The notes under the pieces were generated by a model. The model searched no databases. It was not told the origin of the DNA and saw only the letters and a list, made by a program, of their open reading frames with translations. DNA of 64,000 nucleotides from Amanita rubescens (lineage: Eukaryota; Basidiomycota; Agaricomycetes; Agaricales; Amanitaceae). Shown here piece by piece: positions 1 through 11,216 of this stretch (position 1 is the first letter of the stretch; each line of letters opens with the position of its first letter). Where the stretch lies: contig WION01000266.1 of NCBI GenBank assembly GCA_015039365.1, positions 1 to 64,000 of the forward strand, written 5' to 3'. A program made the position numbers and the translations under genes.

Positions 1-1
1 G

Positions 2-807
2 CAAGAGGCGTATGAAGATAAAGATTTTCGACTTGCGCCTGGTTTGGTTATTACCCCTGAAAACTTCCGACTTGACATGACCTTGGCACGAACTTCCAAG
101 TTCAATGTCGAAGCGCAAGATGTTTTCGTCGAAGACTTTCAGCAAAAGGTCAGGGATAAAAAATGGTACGCAGAAGAAGACATACCAGAGAGCTTTCTTG
201 AATATGAGATTGTATATTTTGCCCTACACGAACATCTACACCATGTTTTTGCTATGTACCGCGAAGCCAACCAAGAAGACGGAAAGGAGCTGAAGGAGAA
301 AAGGCAAGCGCGATCTGCAAAAAATACCAGGAAGCGAACGGTATATATTTTTCTATGGTACGGTCAGACATTGCTCATGTAGCCTACTAGCTTTTCGATG
401 ACCGATTCAGTCTGGTGAAGAAGGATTCCGTGCTTGCCCACCATGCCAATCTACTAGAAGCAATTGGCGTGCAGGGCATGAGCTCTGATGAAAGCGACTA
501 TGGAGGCAGGGAAGTTGTGTACAGCCGAATCCTTCCTGAATGGCGAAGTCAAGAATTGCAAGACTTCTTATGGCGTCTGGACGATGTTCAGGATGAGGTT
601 GCAAAAAGGCCTGTAGGAAACCGCCGCCACGGGCCACAGAGGGGTCGGCGGCGCCTCAGGACGAATCTTAAAATCAACAAAGCGAGTACCGCTCCTCCTA
701 ATTTGCCACGCAACTGCTATCGTCCTTCTTGGTTAAAGGGTCTCAGAACATATCAGTTAAGACAGTTGAACATAGTCAATGATAACTATGATTTTTCCAT
801 AGCATAG
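2..807 (+). CDS. Conserved fungal hypothetical protein (GMSSDES motif), 5' end outside window
   Basis: The frame is open from the first bases of the window, so the start lies upstream. It reaches a GTATAT donor at 341; joining to the acceptor at 389-390 (phase 0) restores one frame to the stop at 805-807. After the intron it reads HHANLLEAIGVQGMSSDES, then RILPEWRSQELQDFLWRLD and a basic stretch ending in LPRNCYRPSWL. I recall this layout (acidic GMSSDES, a W-R-x-x-E-L helix, a C-terminal LPRNxYxPxWL) from basidiomycete hypothetical proteins of unknown function that often lie near transposons. The part before the intron is charged and helical (HEHLHHVFAMYREANQ). The intron join is seen; the family call is from memory, and no function can be assigned. 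Confidence 0.55.
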
Positions 808-812
808 CATAC

Positions 813-1268
813 CAGTAGGTTCTGCAGATTTAATAACACTTATTCACCGCACTTTGGCTTTGAATCCTTCCGCGCATTTGATACTGTTTGCAATACAGTA
901 CTAGTTGCCGACTCGTGTCTCATGCATGATTTGGCCCTTACTCCCAGGGATGGTGGCATCATCTCCCGCTGATTTTCGCTCATCACGAACCAAAGGAGAG
1001 GGAAGGTTTCGGACCTGCTGCGGATCACAAATTTCGACGTTACTAGAGCGATGACGTTATCAATGCGGCGCACATGATTTAACTGATTCAGCTGATTTTT
1101 CTAGTAGGCTCTGCCGTTTTTGGCCCTTACTCCCGGCATCATCTCATGCTGATTTTCGCTCATCACGAACCAAAGGAGAGGTTTCGGAAGGTTTCGGACC
1201 TGCTGCGGTCACAAATTTCGGACGTTACTATAGAGCGATGACGTTATCAATGATATATCAAGCGGCGC
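813..1268. repeat. Diverged tandem direct duplication, two units
   Basis: Two head-to-tail copies: 813-1074 and 1101-1268. Both start with agtagg(t/c)tctgc, then share ttggcccttactccc, gctgattttcgctcatcacg, aaccaaaggagag, ggtttcggacctgctgcgg and gcgatgacgttatcaatg in the same order. The second copy has small indels, including an extra ggtttcgga. No convincing coding frame crosses it. Confidence 0.8.
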
Positions 1269-1597
1269 GCGGGCTTGCCTACCTGAATCATTTTGTTACT
1301 GGATATTTCTCGAATGTATCAACTACGCGCGTATCAACTAACTGTGATTCAGCCATCAACCAATAATGATCAGTTAAGACGTACGTATCTACGATTCATT
1401 CTGATGATAGTCTCACACATCAAGACAAATCTGGCTAGTGGATTATCCCACATTTCCGTGCTGATTAGGCACGCATCCAAAATTAGTAGATATCACGCTT
1501 CCCTTGCCCCAAGCTGGTTTGCGGAGATAGAGTCTTGAGTCGTTGCATCCCATGTTTACTCGCCTCTCATCGTTTATCCACCATCGAGCTTGACAAC

Positions 1598-3185
1598 ATG
1601 TCGGAGGCAGTACCCAATGGATCACCACAAAAATATCATCATCGGATAATGCTAAATGGTCATATGGGACCCATTAATTGTGTTCGATTTTCTTCACAAG
1701 GACCATTGCTGGCTAGCGGAGGTATGTGTACTTTCGTGGTCCCAGACTTTGTCATTGATTCAGTACGTAGGTGACGATGGATACATCTTTATATGGTCTT
1801 TGCCTGAGACGCAATTCACGCACAAATTCCATGCCGGACAGGGTCCTATCGTAGCTCTGGAATGGTTCGACTATCCTAACTCTGTGGATGTGAGGCATTT
1901 GGTGTCGGCTGGAGCCGATGGAACTATAAAACTTTGGAAATTATCAAATCACCAGGTGTGTTAGTCGTATTAGCGCACAAGTGGCAATGTTAGAAATAAT
2001 CTTGGTAGCATACGTTCATTGGGATGCATGAAGTTCATGAAGTTCCAATTGAAAATGTCGCACTACATTACAATAAGCTAGCGATTGTTGGTGGATGTCA
2101 TCTGACCATCCTTAATATTGATATCGAACAGCCAGGTAAGTATTATCATCTCTGCCTTCGTCCAAGAGTTGTTATCCGGAGACACAGGTGCCTTTACAAC
2201 TCTTGCATGTGATCCAGAACCACCATCTACTTTCCCTGCTTTAGCGCGAACCGTGCACTTCATTAATTTAGGACGTTCAGTCATTGTAGGACATCTTGAT
2301 GCAAAGACATTGTGCGTAGGCCCCACCTTTTACATAGTCATGTTCCATTACCAGGATTTTTAGGTCCGTCTGGAATGTATCACCCTGGAAAAAGGTTTGG
2401 ATACACAGGATAGCGACACGAGTGTGCGTCTATTACATCTATTGCTTGTATTCACATGGAACTGTTAAATAAAGCTGCTTATAGAGGCAATGCAGCGTGG
2501 TGCGAGTCGACACAAACTCTACTGGTATGGAATTTATGCGATGGGATAGACATATATCGCATCGACGGACGACCAATCTGGATAGGCAAACTGGCCATAA
2601 ATATATCACGGAATATGGTCGTACAAGTGTCATTTGGTGTAGAACCATTTGCTATCTCGGGGAGCGATAGGGGGGACATCTATATCTGGGACCTGAAAAC
2701 CCGTTCTCTTCAACAGGTTTTGCGTCATGACACCGGTATATGCTATAGTGAATCATTATTGTTGATAACTTAATTTCGATATACAGGACTTGGAGAATGC
2801 GCTGTTCAGGCAGTTTCTGTAAGTCTCCATGACAAATTCATATTTTCGCAACGTTTAACAAAAAATGCAGTTCAATTGTCTGCAATATGGCAGATGTATG
2901 ATAGCAAGTGCATCATCAGAACCAGGAAAAGTAAAGCAATCAATATCCATACATTCGACCCATCCGGTATGGTATTCTTTAATAATTTACGTGTGAGACT
3001 GACTTTTTGGCAAGATTGATGAATGGTCTAATGCAACTTCGCAAACGTGGGTTCAAAGGTGCACAGTTGGGACAGGAAGTTTAGTCCGATTGAGTCCTAG
3101 TGGATTATGCATATTAATCACTATAGCGTCACTGCTTGGAAATATTGTTACGCTATGGATACTTGGACTTGGGGCACACAATTAA
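1598..3185 (+). CDS. WD40-repeat protein, multi-exon
   Basis: ATG at 1598 opens an exon with a WD blade start (LNGHMGPINCVRFSSQGPLL). A GTATGT intron at 1722-1770 joins in frame to GDDGYIFIWSLPE, followed by HLVSAGADGTIKLWKL, a textbook GH...WD pair. Further in-frame joins: intron 1956-2008 (phase 0), then an exon to 2135 (GTAAGT donor). Later exons include AFTTLACDPEPPSTF, ISGSDRGDIYIWDLKTRSL (near 2660-2715) and a last exon ending VRLSPSGLCILITIASLLGN..., stop at 3183-3185. The last exon is unusually hydrophobic for a WD40 end. WD40 propellers are scaffolds, and nothing here identifies a partner. Splice sites after 2135 are only approximate. I do not recognise an orthologue. Confidence 0.6.
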
Positions 3186-3600
3186 TCAATGACTTTTTCT
3201 TAGGAGTCATTCTACTACCCGACTCTTCTCTAAATACTAGTACTACAAGTGTGCTACTGACACATGTCAAATGACGGGGTTAGATGATGATAAAAGCTGT
3301 CGGAATCTAGTTGTGTCTGTGGGAAAATAAAACCGAATTAAGTAATCTTGACAAATGTTTTAATCATTCCGACCTCCTACGAAACACTTATCCCGACCTC
3401 ACGCCTCTCGTCATTCCACCCCCCAAACTTGAACGATAGAAATGTTCTTGTTGTACGGCCATCCCTTCTCATAAGTGATGGTAACAGCGTATCCGCCATT
3501 CACTGATCGAACTTATCCGTGCTCGCTCCTGTTACCCGTCCTCCATCGCCTGACTACCGCACGGACTGGTAGACTCGTTTCACGAAGTGCGTGCTTGTGT
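3186..3600. other. Intergenic, no gene seen
   Basis: AT-rich, stop-dense sequence after the WD40 gene stop. I see no coding frame, repeat or RNA gene in it. Confidence 0.5.
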
Positions 3601-4190
3601 TTGCATGAACGGTTTTGATTCTGATTGCGTGTCTTCGTTTGCTTTACTGCTCGTTTTCGCTACCCCGCGCCTACGTTAGACTACGCACTGAACTAGGAGA
3701 TTTGTGTTGTGCAGAGTATGTGCCAATGCCCGCGTTCTTCTTTAGACAAGACTCTTAAACTCGGTTATCGACAGTCCGTTACTCTCCTTCCAACTTTTGT
3801 TCGATTACCTCGCGAACTGATTCGTTTTTCAAGGTGCGTGGTCTTGATTACACTGACGATTTAGATTCATAACATGTTCTCGTTTGTTGGATCAGGCTCT
3901 ACTACCAGTTGTCACCCGCGCCATTGGACTACGCATCGAACCGGGATTTGTGTTGTACAGAGTACGTCCCGGTGCCCGCATTCTATTTAAACCAATTAAC
4001 GGTTTTCATTCTTTAGACAAGACTCTAACTTGGTTATCAAAGTTACCGACCGTCCATTACTATCCCTCCAACTTTTGTTCACGAACTGATTTGTTTCTCA
4101 AGGTGCGTGGTCTTGATTATGCTGATGATTTAGATTCAGATTGAGTGTTCTCGTTTGTCTGATCAGGCTCTACTACGGTCGTGTCTCATT
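3600..4190. repeat. Tandem repeat, about 268-bp unit, two copies plus a partial third
   Basis: The string caaggtgcgtggtcttgatta occurs at about 3831 and 4099, 268 bases apart. gatttagattca followed by gttctcgtttgt starts units at about 3859 and 4128, and a diverged start is at about 3612. The shared order is tcgtttg, cgc..ttggactacgca, ggatttgtgttgt, agagta, tttagacaagactc, ctccaacttttgttc, gaactgatt. The second unit holds an 86-codon open frame (3884-4144, no ATG) reading LRIEPGFVLYRVRPGARI. In the first unit this frame is broken, so coding is unproven. Confidence 0.8.
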
Positions 4191-5302
4191 CTCTATAGTG
4201 TGATACTCTACAGTGTAATTTTCATTAACATTATAAACATCATGGGGCCACTGGCCATCGATGTCGACATCGTGATGGGTGAACTGGAGCAGGATGTCTT
4301 GGCTCATGGCGCTGTGCTACGCTGGTGCGCTGCAGCGGTCGCTAGCGACGCGCTGGCGCTGGCGTGACAGATCTGTCACACGTTGACCTGCCTTTTCTGG
4401 AAGGCCATTTCTCAGCAGCGAAATGTTGGAGAAAGGCGAAACAAATGTCAATATTTGCCTTGGGAGACAAACAAGGAAAAATACTGGCGAAATTCCTTGT
4501 ATCGCCGCACTTTCCTCGCTACCCTTCACCTATGCCGAAACTTGTAATTTCGCGGCTGAGAAAAAGTGAAAGAAATGTTGTAGAGACACATAATTTTACA
4601 CTTCTTTCTAAAACATTTCTCCCTTGCCCATACACACGGTTTCGTAGTGAACAAAATAGTTGAAAAATGGGAGCAAAATTAGCAATTTCTTACTCATTTC
4701 GCCATCCCACTTCAATCCATGAGAAACTTGACATTTCGTGCGGATTTCTCAGTCATTTCACACCCTCCGAAACGCAGGCCTGCCCGTGGTGTTCCAGACG
4801 CGCACCATATCGCAATCACCTTTTATCAGTTAGATAAGATAGCTGTGAGAGTGTCATGGGCCTTATCAATATGTTTTCAAAAGGGGCGTGATGAGAATCG
4901 CACGGAAAATAGCTTTTGAATGCACCTTAAGTCGTCCTCGGGGGCACAATCCCTGAGGAGTTACCATATTTGGTAATATGACAGACCGTGGGTGAAATCT
5001 GATGGGCATTTTTCCCAAACTAGTATGTTTACATCAGCAGGCTACGCAAATTCTCTAAGTTGCTCTTGACCTCCACAATTACGGGACGATTTAACGCTGG
5101 TGTCGAGAATTTTCAACTTTCAGCCTCCTTAAGAGTGAGTCATCTTCATGTTAACCCAGTCATAAAAGGCTTAAAATGTGGGATCGCTAGGTGCTCGCCT
5201 ACGCTGCCATTCTTCCGTCCGACACTTTGCCAAATCTGTGATCACAGAGCATCAGTTTTGGCGAAGATATTCACTTATCACAATCTCCCCAACCTCAAAG
5301 TA
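4191..5302. other. Region without a supported gene
   Basis: Holds a 99-codon frame at 4364-4663 and a 66-codon frame at 4719-4919. Neither resembles a known family or joins by good splice sites to a neighbour. The sequence is AT-rich from 4560 to 4720. Bases 5060-5302 are open in the frame of the NACHT first exon but lack an ATG, and probably form its leader. Confidence 0.4.
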
Positions 5303-7873
5303 ATGAACGGAATACAGCGCTCGAGCTCGAAACATGCACAGCAATCTACCGGGTTCTTCTCACATGCTCACGACTTCCAAATCAACAACTCTCTCCTCTA
5401 TGATGCCAGTCAGAACGTCCATTATCACGATGATAGCAAGGGACAGACAGGTGAAAGCCGTTTCCGTTTTGGGTTTCAATGATCTCCGTCCTGATTACGA
5501 GTCATAGATCTTGAACATCTCCAACAGTTCATTTCTGATGGTGCACTTCACGATTCCATGGCACGTTTCCCTCCGCCTATGTGCCACCCCGCGACTCGTG
5601 AAAAGGTCCTGGAAATAATCACGAACTGGATTAACGATCCACATCCGGCCCAGCGCATCATATGGCTAAACGGCCCCGCAGGTGCCGGCAAATCTGCCAT
5701 TGCCCAAACAATTGCTGGGCACTGTTCAGATGAGCAGTTAGCAGCTTCTTTCTTCTTTCTTAGGAACAGCTCCGACAGGGGTAACACGACCCGTTTATTC
5801 GCGACGTTGGCCTGGCAATTCGCAAAGAACATACCTGAAATACTTCCCTACATCGAATTGGCTATCAAAGAGGAACGTCTCCTTCCCACCAAATCTGTCG
5901 ATATCCAGTTCGAGGGTCTCATCGTGAAACCGTTCAACCAACTTTTGCGTGACAAACCTGACTTTCGTCCACAAAAATCCCTCGTTATCATCGACGGTCT
6001 AGACGAATGTGCGCCAGATCGAGACCAGTTGCTCCTCCTGAGGTTTGTTGGAAATCCGCGGTCTGATATGCAGATTCCATTACGCTTCTTGATCTGTAGC
6101 AGACCAGAAGCCCACATTCAAGCAGCGTTTGGAACGGATGATATGATAAGGATTACCCTTCCAGTTCTTTTAGACGACAAATTCAACCCCGATGACGACA
6201 TTCGAAGCTACCTTGAAGATGAATTTACTCGTATCTGTAACGAACGCGGCCTGTCGTTACGGAGATGGCCACCAGACGACGCAATCGACAAACTTATCTC
6301 CAAGTCCTCTGGGCAGTTCATATACGCTGCCACTGTGATCAAGTTTGTCGATGACATGTACGGCGATCCTAGAACACAACTTGATATTATAATGAAAATC
6401 CGCTCTGTCCGCTCTGTCCACTCTTCGCCGTTTGCGGAGCTAGACCAACTTTATATCCAGATACTTTCACATCAACCAGACGTCAAGTTTTTGAGGAATC
6501 TGTTCGCACTGATCATTGGCCTACGTTATCCGCTCATCGGATTCGCCTGTCGGCGGCTCAGGATCAGTAAAGAGGAACTCGAGCTCAAGTTACTTAGGCT
6601 GCGTTCGCTTGTTCACATCTCAGGAACGTTTATCGAGACGTATCATCTTTCCCTCCATGACTTTTTTCGTGACAAGAAACGTGCAGGCAGGTATTTCATA
6701 CACCCGATGCGGGTCGGATTCGTGCGGCTACTATTAACGCCACGGGTGCAGCCACAAAATATTATGCTTTCTGTATTATTCAATCCTCTCGTGCTAGCTG
6801 TCGCGGTGATCGCCCTTAGCGTGCCGACACTTGGGCTAGGGCCAGCATTGCTCATGGAGGGGCTCGAGAAGTTCGAAAAGGGGCGCCATCCTTTTTTTTC
6901 AAGCCATAATTCGAACTATGTAGCACTATCTTCCGCGTGGCGGCAAGCGCCCTCGCATCGTCCGATCTATCGCAATTCATCCTTTGCCAACACCCTCACC
7001 CCCAGTTCGTCGTGTGGTTCCCGTATTCGCCCGATCTATCGCAATTCATCTTACACGTCCTCTGCCAACACCCTTGCCCGCAGTTCGTCTTCTGGTTCGC
7101 GTATTCGTCCATCGTCTTATGATTCAGTCGTTACTTCTGCACCTTCTCCAGCCTCCCTTGATGCTCCAACATATCCGTTTCATTTTTCGTCTCCTACGGC
7201 AAGCCTCTCGTCTGCCACCCCTACCTCTGCCCCTCAGGTGGTGTCTTCAAGCTCACGTAGTCGAAGATCTCGACCTCCTCACGCTACACTTCCACGTAGT
7301 CCAGCGCCTGCCCGTCCGTCTACTCCGACTCGATGCATACCCCCTCCGCCGCCTCCACCATCCGCAAGTTCACGCCGTCGAAATACTCGACTCCCTCCTA
7401 CCCCGCCTCCTTATCTTACTCCGTCCCCACTCACGCCCCCTCCACCATCTTCGAGCTCACGTCATCGAAATGCTCAACTCCCTCCCCCTCCGTCCCCTCT
7501 ACCATCCTCGAGCTCACATAGCCGTAATGCTCGACTCCCTCCTCCTCCGCTGCCTCCACCATCTTCGAGCTCACGTCGTCGAAATGCTCGACTCCCTCCT
7601 ACTTCGCCACCTCCACCATCTTCGAGCCCACGTCGTCGAAATGCTCGACTCCCTCCTACTCCGCCACCTCCTTCGAGCTCAAGTCGTCGAAATGCTCAAC
7701 TCCCTCCTACTCCGCCACCTCCACCTTCCACGCCCCCGCCTCCGCTGCCACCATGGACTCAAAAGTGTTCATCCTCTCGTCTTCATACTATACCTGACGC
7801 TCCTGATGTTCCAGTTTATCGTTTACGGACCCGTTCAAAGCGTACTACTCCTGCGCGCATGGCACAGTTTTAA
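5303..7873 (+). CDS. NACHT-domain NTPase (NLR-like) with Pro/Ser/Arg-rich C-terminal tail
   Basis: ATG at 5303 starts exon 1 (5303-5450). A 57-nt intron (GTGAAA...TCATAG, 5451-5507) joins in frame to exon 2, giving about 837 aa. The N-terminus has the GFFSHAHDFQINNS pattern seen before NACHT domains in many Agaricomycete proteins. Walker A GPAGAGKS lies at about residues 105-112 and Walker B LVIIDGLDEC at about 208-217, followed by the sensor-like FLICSRPEAHI. NACHT NTPases are STAND-class switches used in fungal non-self recognition. After the NACHT region comes one hydrophobic stretch (VLFNPLVLAVAVIALSVPTL) and then, instead of WD40, ankyrin or TPR repeats, about 300 residues of low-complexity P/S/R repeats (7130-7780). 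The tail is odd: it is either a real disordered region or a minisatellite that replaced the sensor repeats. The next gene copies are far away. Catalytic motifs are intact, so I judge the frame functional. Confidence 0.75.
7360..7740 (+). repeat. Coding minisatellite, Pro/Ser/Arg units
   Basis: At least six imperfect copies of a 51-87 nt unit inside the NACHT gene, each with tcgagctcacgtcgtcgaaa then tgctcgactccctcc and a ccgccacct run. Unit lengths look like multiples of three, so the gene frame is kept. Encoded units read SSSSRRRNARLPPTPPPP. The next frame is also open across the array, a by-product of the repeat. Confidence 0.75.
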
Positions 7874-8600
7874 ATCGTATTATAAACGTTACTATAATTG
7901 TTGCAATGCCATGACCGCCGGTTGCTCGGACCGGGATACGCACATTGGGTCGTCGGAGCCCAATTTTCCGCGGGCCTGAAGTCTCGCATTGAGGGCAGCA
8001 ATGGGCATAATAAATAATACGCAGGTGTTGACCGTCTCGGCGGGGAGTGGTACTTGTTGCGGTTCTTGCTGCTTCGCCTTCGGGAAACCGTGATCGCCTT
8101 GTGATCGCCTAGGCGCTCAACCCTGCCATTCATTGTCGTGAAGTGTTTCTCATATCCTCGCTTCGTTTGAGAGTGCGGCATTGTGGTGGGAATCTTATGA
8201 CAGTTGATCGTGATCACGATGGTTCACGTTCACGCTTTGCATGTCAACGATGATTCACGCCAGGCCACGGTGATTCACGCTGGGACACGGCGGTTCACGA
8301 TGAGCCTCCGTGATCACCCTCTATTTCAACATACAACTGAATTTTGTCCGATACGGACCTTCATATCATCCCTTTCTGTGTAGTATACCTTAACTGACCT
8401 TCTTCAGGCTGCCAACATCCCTGATTTACACCTGGCGCCCATCCACGATCCAAATGCGACCTCAACGTTAATAAACTCCACACTGTCGGTGCCATCTCCC
8501 ACCCGATTATGGACCACATCAACAGAGTGGAAAATCGACACTCCATAGACGCGCCGAAATACGCAAACCACGGCACCTGCGAAGGGTATTGAAGATTAAG
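7874..8600. repeat. Intergenic region with TTCACG-type short repeats and a perfect palindrome
   Basis: No supported gene. At 8207-8220 lies the 14-nt perfect palindrome ATCGTGATCACGAT. From 8221 to 8320 several spaced copies of (g/a)(t/g)ttcacg occur (ggttcacg, gattcacg twice, ggttcacg) with (g)gccacgg or gacacgg spacers. Bases 8380-8530 belong to a dispersed repeat also found at 18920-19065 (gccatccac..., caaatgcgacctc, gtgccatctcccac). Confidence 0.6.
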
Positions 8601-8620
8601 TGAGAAATGATTTCGCTTGA

Positions 8621-10320
8621 ATGCTCCCTGCGCTATGCTTGGTACGAGTAAGGACTTGTTCCTGCCTAGGTCTTAGCACTGTATAACAATAATTTTTGTG
8701 GAGTTGGAGCGCGTCCTCGTTTTGAAAAATCAACATAAATTACACTAATAATGATACTCATCCAACAAGTTCCGTATTCACTCCAATCAATCCCCTTTTC
8801 ATTGTCCAAAGGCACCTTCTCGTCCCTTTTTCCCTTCCTCCCCTTCTTGCTGGCCTACCCCCAATTCCACCTTCAAACTTGACACCGTGAGCTTTCTGCG
8901 CGGGCCCCTTGACTACTCCAAAATCCTGTGCTTTCAAGAACGCCGCCGCGCGGGCTCGATGAACCATACAATCCGGTGGTTTCAGTTCCGTGTTCCTCGC
9001 CCAAACTTTCTCTCGTCTTTTCCAACACTCTCGATATTTAGAGACTCGCCAGGCAGAATAGGCACCGGCTAACTGGGTGTCACACACTCCATGTCCACTT
9101 CCTTTCTCAAACACCTATCCACAAAAAACGCGACGCCCTGCGGTAAATTGTCCATACCGAGCACATATGTATACAAACATCGTTCTCGTCCACAGACCAA
9201 CGCGAGCACAGCGCGGTACTTGTCTTCTTCTTTGACGAGGTACCGTAGTTTGTCGTGCACCGAGATGAGGTATCTTGCTCGGATATGGTACCACTTGATG
9301 AGATATTCAATCAATACGATCAACATGTCGAGGTGATCCACACCCGAGGATTGGACGATCCAGTTGATTCTCGAAGGCCTGATCCGAATTCGTTCGGGAG
9401 GTACTCCTTGCTCAACGCGTACATCACGCCGCGTCCCAACGCAGGCGTCCTTGGCTTCTCTGAATTCACAATCTCTTCGAGCTTGTTGAACACGAAGCTC
9501 CCGGATCCTCCAAACCAAAAGTTTCGATCAAACATGCTGGATCGGTGAGCGTTACGGCCCTTTGCGGAAGCGTACAGATTTTCGGCGAGTTTTTTAGCTT
9601 CCGATATTGAGATTCCGGCGTTGGTTTGGAGGAGGAGCAGAACGGCATATTTCATCCCACCCCCATAAATCCTCGAATAGTTGAATAAGTTAGTTTGGTC
9701 GTGGGACAGGCCGAGTATCTTTGCCCGTCCCAGCGCTTTTTGTCCCTTCGAGCGTCATCCACCCCAATGCCGTCGCACCGTGCATACCAAACTGCGCACC
9801 TCCCATGCAACTCGAGATCCATGGCTCTTCCGAATCTACATAGGCGCCGATGATCCCGTAGCTCGGCAGCGCATGGACCATTTCTGACCCGACGCGGTTC
9901 TTTTTCGCATTGGAAGCTGTCAACCAAGTCTTCTCCAGAGTCGCGTGGCGGGTGGCGATACCCATGGTAATGACTTGAGGGTGGATTATGCCATCCTCGA
10001 AACACAACTTCCGCCCACCGCCCTCCCAAACGACCATTTGGTTCATAATCCGATCTCTCGAGCACATCCAATAACCGCACACTGCGCTCAACTCGAGCGC
10101 CTCTTTCGCCTCTCCACCTGGATTCGTGAGCACCCCACCCACCATATACTTGACGAACGTCTTGCCAAGGGGAGACCCCACGTTTGCTTTTTCACCATCT
10201 TTATGAGGCAACTTGAAAAACCGTGATGAATAACTAGATCAGAGAGAGTCGAGTCGGCAGGGTTGGAGAACGTCAGAGACGATCCGTGTTTGGAAGTTTC
10301 CGAGACGGAAGAACTGACGG
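8621..10320 (-). pseudogene. MIP1: MIP1-like mitochondrial DNA polymerase gamma, copy 1: polymerase-domain fragment
   Basis: Minus-strand blocks match the palm and C-terminus of fungal mitochondrial DNA polymerase gamma (family A, replicates mtDNA). In order: SETSKHGSSLTFSNPAD, LPHKDGEKANVGSPL, IIHPQVITMGIATR, KTWLTASNAKKNRVGSE, CMGGAQFGMHGATALGWMT, LFNYSRIYGGGMKYAVLL, RARYLISVHDKLRYLV, NLPQGVAFFVDRCLRKEVDM and the C-terminal KVHGVKFEGG-type end (here KAHGVKFEGG). The frame changes several times. Motif A, normally GADVDSEE, reads GAYVDSEE, replacing the Asp equivalent to human POLG D890. Motif C HDE reads HDK. The exonuclease half is absent, and homology stops near 10315. Bases 8621-8760 are a 3' flank shared with copy 2. 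The family is certain; the pseudogene call follows from the lesions. Confidence 0.88.
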
Positions 10321-11216
10321 TAGCGAGGACCAAAAGGATACAGCGTACGCTGTATGCGGTTTCTATTATCAAAATACAGCCGATCGCGTCTGTGGAAGAT
10401 TCTTGGACGCAATTATATGACCGATGCATACGAATAGGGAAATGGGAACAGGAGACGGGGGATAATGATCCTAAAAATGACCAGGAGGCCTTGAATTTCG
10501 TTGGTTCGCTGTCGTTGTCCTCGTTTCTGTTGTGACAGCTCTTTTATATATGTATTTCGTCTTCGTCTTCGTCTATCACCAAACGTTAACAGAATGCCAT
10601 GTAGAGCTTAGATGTACACACCTTCTGCTCAGCCCTGTGTTACTAGTTTCCGTCCAACAAGGAGTCCAGCCCGTCCTTTAAGATCTGAATGAACACTATC
10701 CGATTTCGGTGCGCGTATGAAAGGCAAGAGGCACGTATCCAGCGCCCTTTGATTACCCCCGTTCCAAGATCAGATGCATCCCGCATGGATGTAATCGAAG
10801 GTTTAAAGGTCCATCGGCGACGTTGCAGTGTACTCAGACACGAATTGGGCTTTTCTAAGCCCGCAACTTTGAACTTCTGGGCTGTTCAAATCATAAGCGA
10901 GACTTACGAATGGCATTTCAAGGCAACGGTCCGATCACGCTGCGGCTCCTCTCATCTGAGATCGATATCCCTCCTCTCCTTGTACCAATGAGACGGAGAG
11001 GATGGGCTACAATTTGGACGTCCAGGGTCCAGACCGGCGGCGCTAGGTCGGTATATGGATTGAATGCAGGTACGGTGTGAATGCGAACTGGGATGGTACC
11101 TTTGTTTGGTGACCAAACATTGAAACAACTTTTTTGTACGAAAAAAATCTATTTCTAAACTGCCCACCATACAAGCAATGTACCCAACGACCAACGATAG
11201 TAGGATAGCACGACAA
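10321..11216. other. Intergenic, unassigned open frames
   Basis: An open frame at 10689-10991 (plus strand, 100 codons, ATG start) has no recognisable motif. The stretch just upstream of the MIP1 fragment (10320-10540) is unlike the other MIP1 copies and marks the end of the duplicated segment. Confidence 0.4.

Noticed and set aside
6984..7979. 331-codon Leu/His-rich frame overlapping the NACHT gene tail
   Set aside because: Alternative frame of the Pro/Ser/Arg minisatellite; no independent start or domain.
8200..8320. Possible CRISPR-like array from the spaced TTCACG motifs
   Set aside because: Motifs are only 6-8 bases, spacing is irregular, and the sequence is eukaryotic.
9069..10535. 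Plus-strand frames antisense to MIP1 copy 1 (for example 9255-9548, 9945-10226)
   Set aside because: Their translations are complements of clear minus-strand polymerase motifs.
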